Source of the DNA: Baylisascaris procyonis
Lineage: Eukaryota > Nematoda > Chromadorea > Rhabditida > Ascarididae
DNA length: 64,000 nucleotides
Direction of reading: 5' to 3'
Assembly: GCA_037389465.1 (NCBI GenBank)
Contig: JAZARR010000157.1
Coordinates: 62,001-126,000, forward strand
In this document: one piece after another, positions 29,007-41,000 of the stretch
How the letters are laid out: every line of letters starts with the position of its first letter
Numbering within the stretch: the first letter of the stretch is position 1
Program-made: the position numbers and the translations under genes
The notes under the pieces: generated by a model
Database searches by the model: none
The model's input: the letters and a program-made list of their open reading frames with translations, nothing else
What the model was told of the DNA's origin: nothing

Positions 29007-32000
29007 CTCTGTGCATAAATATGTATATCGACGTAGCTTAATTTAGAAGCTTCAAAACGTTCACTAAGCTAACAGCGAACCTTCATAAGTGTGTCGAGAT
29101 CGACAAACGCCGACAGCAGCGGTTCCTTTAAATCAATCGTTAGTGCAAATAAGCAACGAATTGTTATAGAACAAAAGGAATTCTACAGAAATAATCGTCA
29201 ATAAAACATTTTCTGATTGAGAATTTCGCAGAAGCAAAACTTACTAATTCCACATGCTCCACTACCAAGTTCATCAAATTGGGCGATTCAACGTTTTCCG
29301 CTCCCCTAACTTATAATCTATGGTTAATCCAAGAATCTGATCTCTCGAAGAGCGAATGTGGGGAAAATTTATATAAACACTGATGATTAACAAGAGATAT
29401 GATCATCACGCAGATAGACTACTTCCCATATTCACCTCCTCTACCTTCTGATGACTAGTCTTTGCCCCGGCTCTCTTCCTTCCCCTTTTCTCTTCTCCGC
29501 TGCATTCACACTTTCATTTCTGCTTTGCTTTTTCAACTACAATGGAATTACTTTCGTGTTTACCGAACAACTGATTCGAGTTTTCTTCTTTCGATATTCT
29601 ATATATCGGTGCTTTTGTGTTTTAATGAGCCTCTGTTTTTGCACCATTACTTCAAAGCGCTCTTTTTTAAACTTTTATGTGTGAGTGTATATTTTTTCAT
29701 GCGCAAAAACGGAAAACGGGGTGTGAGTTAACGTAAAGACATGTCATAGCTATGAATGTACAACGATATAAACGAACATAACTAAATACTTGAACAGCAA
29801 GCATAAGGTTACAATTTTTGCACGAAACGATAAATTACTTTTAGCTGCGAATATGAACGGTTGAAATTGAAAACTCACCGCTATCCACGGATGGTTTAAC
29901 GCTTCAGAAACAGTGAGTCGTTTTCTGAAAAGGAAATGACATATCAATGAATGGAATAATGAATGAAAAGTTTTTCAATTCCCAAGAATAAAAGAATTCA
30001 CAAATGTAGTTGACATAAATTATCATAAACCTATGGTTAAGAAAAAGGGAGGATAGAGCGTGATTTGGCTAAAAAATTTTTCAAAATGGAGTTAACTTAT
30101 TTAACGTGGATATTGTCTAAACAGCGTTAAACAAGCATTCTAAATACAGTTGCATAAGTAAACGTTTGCATTCACCGATGCAGTTTAACAATTGCAAATT
30201 CATTACTGACTTTTCGAGGAAAGGCTTCTGATGAAAGCGCATAAATTTCTGAAATAATAGGAGAACCATTTCTAAGCAGTAATTGGGTGGTAGTGTGAAT
30301 CTACCACCTCGCTCATTATTTTGATTTAAGACTCATCTTTTGCTGAATAGAACAGATAAGCCGTTGACAAGTTGGGAATGCTATAACGCTTAGCAAATTA
30401 GCCGATGGACTTTTTTGCATTTATAGAGGGCAATTTCAGATGGTCTTAAAAGCAAAGTGACCTTCTATCTTTGACTATCAGACGACATATGAAGTCCTTC
30501 GCCATTGGTGAAACATCGTCCCATGAAGGATCGTCGAAATCCCAGTCGCCAGCTGACACGTTCGCCAGCGTTTCTTCATCGCTATTGCCCAAGAACGGAG
30601 ACAATCCGGACAATCTAAACAAATTTCACTACTTGTTGTAACTCATATCCTGCTCCCATAGGCTGCCAACTTAATAGTTAAGTGAGAAGGAGCGGGGTTA
30701 GTAAGAAATACTTCAACACTTTACTATTACTTGGTTCATTAGGAAGCTTAAGTCCCACCTAGAATAACTGACTAATTCGACTTCGACTGATATGTACTAT
30801 ATTCAAACATTTGCGCTTGCGCTTAACGCTTAGTGAAGGCGGGATAAGCGAATACTGTGGCTGCCTCTTTGGCGTGCTGCCAGTCGCCATCGCATTCCAA
30901 TCGTTTCCCTTTGCGGAAAGTAATTATCAGGCTAGATGTGAGAGAGTTTGGTGAGCTAAATATTATTTCGAATAGCGATAAAAATTTCACTGCAATAATG
31001 CAAATCGTTGTTCAATAAAAAGGCTGCTAGAGGTAGTTATTGATGCAGAGCTAGTTGTTCTTTTTGGTGCACTCGGCGGTATATTTGCTATGCAACGCTT
31101 AAATTAAGCACTATTGCTTTTTCATATATTCGAATTTCCGCTTCAATACAGATAACAGTTGCTGAGGGGCGAGCATCTACCCTCCAAATTAAGCATAAAT
31201 AACTATCACTGAGAGGCATAATCGATTATTAAACAATTACCGCATAAAAGAACGCCACCAAATATGCAATAGCAAACAGAATTACAATTCTTTTGTTCAC
31301 TCTATGCAGCGTGCATCATCTTCCACCACATTTTTCCCGTCTTTGCCTCTCTTCTCTCCCTTCCCCGCTTCTCCGAAACTGAACAATTGCACGCGACTGC
31401 AGAAATGCTGCACATGCCTGCATTCTTTTCAAAGTTCCACGCTTGGAGCTAGGAAAATTGCCAAATAGAGGTATACCAGCATATATACCAATAAACCTAT
31501 GCTGCTAAAATGCACTTTGCAAAAGCATATAATAAATAACATTTAGCACATGGCACGTATCATAAATGCATGACTTGTACACCAGTATAATCGACCAAAG
31601 AGAGTAGTGAGGAGCTGTGGAGGAGTAATCGAAAATCACTGCTTTCTTCATAATATGAATGTGATACGTTGAAGGCGCAATTATAGCGAATTGTTGCGCA
31701 TATACTTTGACGAATAAATTATAATGCTTTGGAATAAGCGCTCAAAATATTGGTTTTGCTGCAGTCCCCTTCCCCCTTACTCGAGGAGATTTACTAGTAC
31801 TAATCATATGTATTTCGTACTTTGCGCATCGTAGCTTCATTTTGTAAGCCAATTAAGTCAGAGATACGAAATTCCATAGGATAGCTTCCTTAAGGTGAAC
31901 GAATTTCTGTGGCAATGTTGACAGAGATAAGTCAGCTTCGAAATGGGCTACTAGATATCAAAGGCGACTAAAAATTTTAACATATCGATTGGATTCAATC

Positions 32001-35000
32001 AAACAGATTTTACTTCATGCTTATCGATTGGCAAAAGAATCGATCGCCAAAAGACCTACACAACAGGTTGAACTTGATAAAATAAAGGCACACTATTGCG
32101 AATAACTTCGTCGTCATCTATACTTCATGCAGCTACCTGCCATGATGACAACTGCAAAAGCGAATAGTGTGCCACCTCATCTGGCAAGGGATACAAATGG
32201 AAGGAAGTCGCGCTTTGATTGTCGCTTTAAATTCATCGCGTTCATCATTTAATGTCATCTGGGTTCGAACGCATTACAAACATTTTCCAGCAGTTAGCAA
32301 GCAAATGCATTCATGCAAGTGCAATGCAGTTTTTCGAGAAAGTTTCGTCACAGAACGCTAAAAAATCGAAGGAGAACGATTTCACAAATATTAGTTCGTG
32401 GAATCTTTTGCTAGCTATTTATTTATTCATTTACTTAAAGGCCTTTCAGACTATTTAATGGCGCTAAAGAATGCTGAATACTTACAGCAGGTAAGCAATG
32501 ACTCCTACAGCCCACATATCGGTGCTGAGTCCCACTGGTTCGAAGTTGACAACTTCGGGTGCACAATACTCCGGCGTTCCAAATAGCAATTTGACGGTCT
32601 TCTTAGGGTCCAATTTCCTCGCAAGGCCGAAGTCGATTATTTTAACTTCATTGACATCCTTCGACCTCAGCAGTATATTTTCAGGCTGAAAACTGTTGGA
32701 CTCAATGTGCATCAACAAAAGTGCATACAGAGAAGAAGATGAAATGTTGTCATTTCTGCTTGAAAGTTCACCTTTGCGACTATACTGCAGATAATATGGA
32801 GTTGTGGCACAATGTTTTACCAATACGTTCAGGAATGCATGCTCTTATTAGCAAGTGAGATTCCCATTGTTGCATGTAGCGTATCAGCATTATATAAGAA
32901 TACCCTGCTGCCCCTGTCTAGTTACCGATACAAGTCACGGTTCTTTAGGTGTAAAGATGTCTTAAATCATAGTGGAAATGCTTCCAGCAGTTGCATGCAA
33001 ACTTCTAAGCGGACATCAGAATCTGCAACTTTTTTGGTGAAGTTCACCGGCTCAAACTTTGAGGTATCCTCCTAGAAACTTCACTGTAATAATTTGAGAA
33101 TGCTTTTAGCCATAACTATTCCACATTTTACCCATATTCTCTCCCACTGATGTCCTGTTCTGTGCTACGCCAGTGCAGATAGTCATATGTACTGTGCGTA
33201 TATGAGCACTGAGAAGGCCTATTATGGCCACGTCATATCCGTGCGAGTGTGTGCGGGTGTTTGTCTGCCTAGAACTTATGATTTAGAAACAGCAGAAATC
33301 AAAACATCGAAATCCGGTGGGCATAATGTACACCAAAGCCTCTTATATTAGCATCTAAGTTGATCAGACAGTCTCGAAGAAAATTATAATCATTTAAGTA
33401 TGATCAAAAATTTGTATGCATTTAGCAGCTGATTGAATTTCCACTTAGCACCAGTTCGGTTGTAGAAACAATAGCCTTTTGCACATGATTTGCAGGAGGC
33501 ACCCGGGTCACTCATAATACTGCATAAATTTTATCATTTACCGGTGATCTATGATTGTGGCTATTATGGCGAACGGAACTGCAAAAACCATATTATTCCC
33601 TCCTCTGCCATGAACCTCCGTTCGCTTTCCTTCATACTCAAATGTTCCTACTTCTCCAAATTCTAACTGGAAATTCTGGTGCTTATGAGTTATAATGGGG
33701 GTGGGGCGAAGACGGTGAGAGTAAACGCTGTCCGCCTGCTTAAGCTACTGAGGAATGCCAGATTCCAATAGCAGTGTTCCCAAAAATGGCAGCCATTAAG
33801 TAAAAAGCCAATAAGACATTAAACGCAGTATCGAATCACATTTCGATTAGATTTCTTTCTAAGATTTGCAGTTCGAAAGCCTTTACAAAGCTGTAAACAA
33901 TGGCACGTCTGAGATCACTCATCGACGCCCTTTTTAGTGATGATTGTAGAGAACAACTACAAAGCCCTAAAATGAGAAGGGCCGCAAGAGGATAGGTGCC
34001 CTGTGCTATGACGCTCAAAAATAAAGGTTCGAAATCATGTGCATAGAAGATTAGATAGGAAAATGTGAGATCAACGCTACCTTCAAATCCAGATGAACAA
34101 TGTTGTTTTTGTGCATGTGTTGTACACCGAGAAGGATCTGATAAATGTAATCGCGAACTTCCTCTTCCGACATCAACGCATCGTCCTCGAGGATCCTATC
34201 GAGCAGCTCACCACCCGATACCCTAAATTAAAACGTTTCTTTTCTAAAATAGATGGAAGAGAGGCGGTCATATGAACAAAGAAGAGAAAGTGGAGGCTTT
34301 CAAAGAAACGCAACATCTCCTCGGGACTTCTTTTTCCCTTTCCTGCTGCCCAGTAATACATTTTCTTCAGCTCTCGTTCTAAAAGAGCGTGACATCCCAA
34401 TCTTCCATGGAGGCCATTCAAATTTATCAAAAAAAGGCAAGTCACCTGCCAATAAACTTGCTCTGTAGTGTTTATTTGACGACAAGGCCCACTGAAATAC
34501 TTGCCACTGGAAAATAATCTTGTAGGCTCATCCCAGTCATCAGATCACTCATCTACTGATCATCATAAATAGCACCTATCCGCAATGATGAAATCCTTGA
34601 GAGTGAGAAGTGATGTTCTGCCATATCGGGCGTTCAGCCTCGGCAAAGGGACAAATTGCTGAAGCTATGGGTCGCAACCAGACATTCAGAGCACCACCTG
34701 ATTGTTCTAGTCCAAAATCTTCGGTGCATAATATGGAGGAGATAGGTTATTGAACGGGATGAACGAAGAAAAAAATAGAAGGTGGAAGAAACATTTTCGA
34801 AGTCAACGTGATCAGCTCAACCGCATTCGTTTATTCTCGCAGCTTAACGTTTATTCACAAAGGAAGGAATTTTCATTTCCAATATGCGTATCTTCAAATC
34901 TTTATATCACTAAAAAGCGAAAAAAAGAGTGCATATTCGTTCGCGCACGGAAATACGCATCAGCGAGCACAAATCGCTCTCAATGTTAGCAATTTCGCAT

Positions 35001-38000
35001 CTCTTCGCAAACAATAAAAGCTGCCGGCAGTGAGCGCTCTTCCGTTTTTCCATCTGTTCTGTTTCTACGAATTTACATGCGACCTCATAACTGTCACCTA
35101 CATACGAAGACTTATTGCTGCCCTATACAGACTACTACTATAATGTTACTTTTCCATTCAATCCATTCAGTGTAAACTTCATCGCATCAATTCAGCACCT
35201 ACGGGCTCATTAACTTCGCAATTCAGGTCAGTGTCCTTCTTCACCTTTAAAGACTTTTACAACAAAGTATATAAAAAAACTTCCTGTAAAATACTGTCAC
35301 GTATCTGACCAAATTAAAACACCATTTTAATGAACTTCTTATGAAGATGGACTCCATCTCTGTGCAGTCAATGTACAGCAATAAATTCGATGGAAAAACT
35401 TACATTTCTTCGATGAGACACATTTGATTGCCCAAATCGAATGCTTCATGCAAACTGAGCAATTTTTCATGATGCAGTTGGTTCATGATGTTGATCTCAT
35501 GCACAACGACCTCTTTCTTGACACCCGGTCGCACTTGCACCATTTTGGCGGCCCATGTTTTGCCTGTTGCTTTCTCTATTGCGCGATATACTGTGCCATA
35601 TGCTCCTCGTCCGAGCTCTTCGCATATTATGTACTGCAATATAAAATTTTTCTAAAATACCTGTCTGTGCAAAGGGGGCCATGGGGAATGAAATCTTTCA
35701 ATGTGGCAGCTGCTTTCAAGTTCGCTCTAATCATGCCCTATCGCAATTGTAAAAAGACTCCAAGCAGCCTAACATTAACGAATCATTATAAGTAATGGCA
35801 TGCTTCAGTGAGTTCTCAATTCTTCCCATAATAAGTTTCGATGAAAAGATATAAAAACCAAAACCTGTGCCGCTCAGATCCAAAAAAAATTTTTTTAATT
35901 CCTTATTTTAGGCAATGCGGTGAGAAAGAACAGCCCTTCGTGAGTGAAAGGAGACGTGGGAGAAAGGAAAAGGAAGAGTTAAGGAACTGATAGTTTAAAA
36001 TTTTTGAATGCACTGAAAAACGCACCTATATCAGTGAACAAAACACTGTTATTAGAAGAAAGAACGTGACTCCAGTTCTCTTCGAAATTATTCATTGAAG
36101 GAACTTAGTGATAAATAAATTTACTATCATTCGAACTAAACTAAACCGATATTTAACATTACAAATGGGGAAAAAAGTGTGCGCACTTCAGCCATAATAA
36201 GAAGAGTATTAATCAATATACTCGTTTCATTCAAACAGCTTTTAAGAATCTCTTCATATGCAGTGAGAATGTAATTTTGCACTTTGCGTCTCCGCACTTT
36301 CAAATAGCTGCATGTTCCATTCCCTTACACACATTCCTCCTCATACTAACCCATAAGGGGTAGCCTGAAATGCGCCGGGATTGAAAGTGCACTCATAAAC
36401 CTTTAAAAAGGACTTTTGCTGAGGGGTTTATTAAAACAAAATTTAGAAGCCCTGCAGTCCAGACCATCGAAGCGGATACCACTGTTGAAATTTCGATTAG
36501 GCTGTGACAGTATTGCCCCTTGAAACCCTACCGCGATTGTGACGTTAGCTCCTAGGTAGAAGGTATACTCCGCGTCTTCCTTTTCCTCCGCACACCTTAT
36601 GAGCTCCTTCTCATAGTAAAACATCAAACGCATTTCCCTCAAATATCCCCTCTCGCTCTACACTTTTATAAGCATTCCTCAAAGCTAACCTTCGCTTCAA
36701 GATCATTCGGTAACCTGTTGACATCGATAGTTCTGTATTCTGATGGTTTTATGTCGCTCACGAGACGATCATAGTCAATAGAGCAGGGTACCTCTTCGGC
36801 GGGAGTCTTGTCCTTTGGTGCAGGTTCGACGACCGATCTTGTCACGTCGGGCACAAATACCTGCAAATAGTTAACCATTAAAAGAAAACTTGCATAGGAC
36901 TGAAAACCACAGGCTCTGCTTCAGAAAGTTTTCGTTTTCCCTGTGCCCTATGACTATAAAAATCTGACTAAAAAAATTATCATTGTTGCAATAAATGCCT
37001 TTTGATTGATTCCCCGCATAGGTTCCAGTTACATTGCTGCATATAGAAAAACCCTATAATATGAAATTATTCTTCGAGCGCAAATTTATGCTTTAGTTAT
37101 TTTGGTTTAAAATGAGAAGCGAAAAAAAAACTCATAATGCATATGAACAGATGAATACTGTCAAAATGGCAAATAGAAAGCATTGTCTACGATATCCAAA
37201 GCATTGTCTAATCTAGTACTGTCCACGATATGCTCATATATGCGTCTTCACTATTTTCATACCACATTAAATGAAGTCTGAATCGGTTACCTACTTCTGC
37301 GCATAACTATAAATACTCGAAAAATGGAAGGTTTTATGAAGATGACCATGTGTCCAAGTGGGTTTCTTTCATTGAGCGCACACATTCATACAAAACCAAA
37401 CAAGTTTGAAGTCGACATATTGCAACGTATAAGGAATTACCGATTCAGACTCTTCCGAGGGTTCGCTCGTTCCATAGGCATTATCTGCGCGCACTCGGAA
37501 CCTATAGGTTTGTCCTGGTTGTAAATTGAACAACGTAGTGAACGGCTGCTTTGTGACTTCGGCACTCGACCACACATCTTCGGACTCCTGAAAGACGTCA
37601 CCGCTTATATTCATAACTGAACCTACTTGTTGACCAAAATGAATCAAAATCGTGAGCTCTCATACGGAATGTGCACATTTCTAAACAAAATGTGAAGGGT
37701 TCGAAAATAATATTCAAAGAAAATAATAAAAAATTGATGCAAAAACGGAAGTATTGCAAACTAATGAGTAACATAAAACTTTTTTAACGATATTAACTTT
37801 CTTATTAACGATACCCAAAGAGGTTTCTATCAACGAAAGGTAACGTTTATCCATCGTGAAATTTTATGTCAAGAAGAAATTGCATTGAATGGCATATTGT
37901 TGCAAAAGGAATTCTTTTTCTCGTGTCATATCAGTAAAGTAATTTGTAAAATACGAAATAAGAACGTCATCTATCAGAGGTGATATCTTGGCTTGTATGT

Positions 38001-41000
38001 CACTTAGAGGATCTTTTGTTCTTGAATCAACGCTATGCGGAAAGAAAAATTTCCATAGCGTTTTGATGAGTTGAAATTTTATAACCCTTTTCCATTCACT
38101 GAACGCTTTTCACTCATGTAATATCCTCTTCATAACTTTTCAGAGAATTTCATCTTTGTATTATTGGTAAAATAGCCCAGTTCAAGTGACTGCTTCAAAC
38201 GTTACCGGCGAAATGATTGCATTAGACAGATCTGCTAAGATTTGGTACGGAATACTGACAACATAGTTATAGCCGCATTCGAGTGAAGTTTTCATGGTAA
38301 ACACGCTTGCCTCTATCCTACGATTACGGCTCATTGTGCGTAGAAATAAATGCATCGAGGAAAGCAGCATTACATGGTCTAATCAGGAAACTTGCATCGA
38401 AATGTTCCAAAAGAGCTCAATAGAGCCATAATGGTTATTCAGCATAGAAATAATTCGTCAAATCAAAGCACAAATATATTCATTCCTCTACTCTGCCTTT
38501 CAAACAACAACAACAACACCAAAACCGAAATCAAACTGAAATTAAAAACTGCAAAGCAACTTTCTCATTGTTGAATAACCATCAAGCTTAGCAGCCGAGA
38601 TTTTTGTATGCGCTCATCAAATGATTTTTTCTCTCTTCTTTCGGTCCCCTCCGCAATCTATCACATAGGATTAGAAGATTAATAGAAAACAGATTTCGAA
38701 GGAGAATGCAAATATTCCCATAAATACCTATTATTTTCCCCTCGACATATGCAAATTCGTTCCAGCAGTATGAAAGCTGGACGGGCCAAAACCTCCTCCT
38801 CCCATTCATAAAATCTTTTTTTTTATGGACATCATGAAAGCTCGAACAGGAGCTACAGATGACGTCAAATATTTGTAAATAATCAACTCCATATTAGACC
38901 AACTCCATACGTTACGATTCAAAAAAACGACAGACATGTGTGTATATTTGCGGTGATTCTTTTTTTCTTCAGCCGCCTGCAGAAAGTGGAAAATGGCTTG
39001 GGAGATATGTTAGGACTATGAAATGCATTAATATATCATGTTGGAAGCATGCCGGTCGTCGCACCCAGGAGTCATATAATTTTCGATTGTTCAGTATTGA
39101 CGCGAATATTGGCATCATTGAAGAAAAGTAATTGAAAAAGAGGTGACATTCCTAGAACGCTGCTATTTGAACGAATGCCTGTCATATCTCGCATTTTCTG
39201 CATTTCAAGTAAGAATTCGCCCCAAAACACTGTGTACAGCAGTAGGAAAACTCCTTCGGCCTATTCTTCGCAATTGTTAAAATGCTTCCATAAAAAAACA
39301 TTTCCGCTGACTCAACACATAACAAGCAACTGTTTGCGATTTTTTCTATGTAAGTCCTGATCACGATCAGATTTCGTGACTAAAGTACCGCTATGTTTGA
39401 AATGACCAACTGGAACATAGAGGCGCATGGTTAGGATCGCCGAAGTTGACAGCTGGTTGTTTTTGTGAGAACAGGTGCACTATTCCTTCGTCAGCGACGT
39501 AATTTTAAGATTTAGAGAGCTGGAAAGTATGTGGTTGATCATAAAATGATAATTTCAGGAATGGTACCAACCTTACGCATCTCAACTGTGTAGTTTCGGA
39601 CGGCACTCCCGCCATCTTGCATTGAAGTAGCCCACAGAAGACGTACCGAGTCGACGTTCTGATCCTGCACAACTGGACGACCAGGAGGAACGGGACGGTC
39701 GGTGACCTATTATTATGATCAAGTAAGTTATTCAGTCCATACATCACAAATGCTATAAATTTTGAAAATATTAGTTCCTGATCGTCTTAACCCCTCCCAA
39801 TCCCTAGTCTCGTACTCAACTTGCAGTTTTTGAAAGTGCCGAGAGTTCGCGTGGCTGCAATTATAAAAAAAAACCTCAGTACCTCTCACAGAAGAAATAA
39901 GTTCTAGGAGCAAAAAGGAATCAATGCAGCGATAAAACTCATGATACTGCGATGCATTAACATTGATGAATTTTTTTTTCTAAATACGCATTAAGCAAGC
40001 GTGAATAAAAGCTGTCTCTTAATTCAAAAACAGGATTTTTTCATTAGCTATTTTGTTTAATGCTGTTTATTCGTATTTTTTTCTTATGACCAGCACTTTT
40101 CCCCTTACATTAATATCCCTGAAAGGGTGCATAAAATTTGATAACACTACGCCTAATTATGCAATAAATACACCTGCAAATAATGAGTGCACACGAGTGC
40201 ATATTACCTTTTTGCGCAATAGCAAAATAAAAACCACGACGTTATGCATTCGAGAATCAATATTCTCTCGAAAGGTGACGAATATTCTATCAAATCCTAA
40301 GATGGAAAATTAAAACGGCAATTGTTTACTGTTGATTATTGACAATTTTATTGTAATTCAAGTGTATACGCATCAACGAATTCCCTCAAATACTCAAGAG
40401 ACATCAACATATATGTTTTTCTTTTGTTCCCATTTTCATGAAGTTGTTCGTTTTTGGAATAAAATCGAGAAATGACTGCTTTCAAAATGAATATAAACTA
40501 ATGCATCAACGATCATAAACGTTATTTTGGACCAACATTGCAAGAAACCATCAAATATAGCACAATAAATAGTCACTTTACCTGTATAGGAATATCGCAT
40601 CTATCCTCGCCAGCTCTATTCTTCACCCGTAACGAATAGCTGCCCTTGTCGTCTGCCTTTATGCCATAAATTGTTAATGTCGATTGATTCCCTGAGGTGG
40701 TCACCTATAAGAATGTTGAAATGACCACGAATAATTCTCAAAGGTGTAATGTACCTTCATCTTTTCTCTTGCCACCGTTTGCAAACACAGTAGTCAACCT
40801 TTGGAACTTCCTTTCTTCGGAGGTGAGGCATAAAGGTATACTATTAGAGTAGATAAACTAACAGATGAAATAAAATACCGTTAGATACTTTCGCTTCAAT
40901 CAAAACGAACGATAGGAAATTTTCCGATTAAAAACGTAAGAGCGAATGCGACCCAGAAATATAAAGAGATATTACCAGTACAGGACAGCTAGCTGTCGCT

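Larger units (their letters stand above)
27773..29878 (-). other. Intron between the kinase and its regulatory tail (2,106 nt)
   Basis: Holds a G-rich/C-rich inverted pair, a small hairpin and a long (TA)n tract, all between 28.76 and 29.00 kb. Plus-strand hydrophobic frames near 29.5 kb are T-rich and not credible genes. Confidence 0.75.
29879..35633 (-). other. Protein kinase domain (exons 6-10), about 256 residues
   Basis: Complete Ser/Thr kinase fold of the titin/twitchin/MLCK family. Visible in order: glycine loop ELGRGAYGTVY, VAIK-type lysine in WAAKM, alpha-C glutamate in VVHEIN, catalytic loop HLDLKPEN (Leu replaces the Arg of HRD, usual in this family), metal-binding DFG in IIDFGLARKL, activation segment LLFGTPEYCAPE with an intact APE, then DMWAVGV, and the end HPWI. 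All residues needed for phosphotransfer are present, so I infer an active kinase. As I recall, human titin kinase has EFG here and is regarded as weak or inactive. It follows an Fn3 and a linker and is followed by a basic tail and Ig1, the Fn3-linker-kinase-tail-Ig order of nematode TTN-1. Confidence 0.93.
30615..36689 (-). other. Long introns inside and before the kinase
   Basis: Kinase exons are separated by introns of 1,871, 1,395 and 1,181 nt, with 1,056 nt before exon 6. No nested gene, RNA gene or repeat was recognised. Confidence 0.7.

Noticed and set aside
29451..29731. Plus-strand hydrophobic frames of 77 and 89 codons
   Set aside because: T-rich sequence inside a titin intron; two overlapping frames are equally open, as expected by composition.
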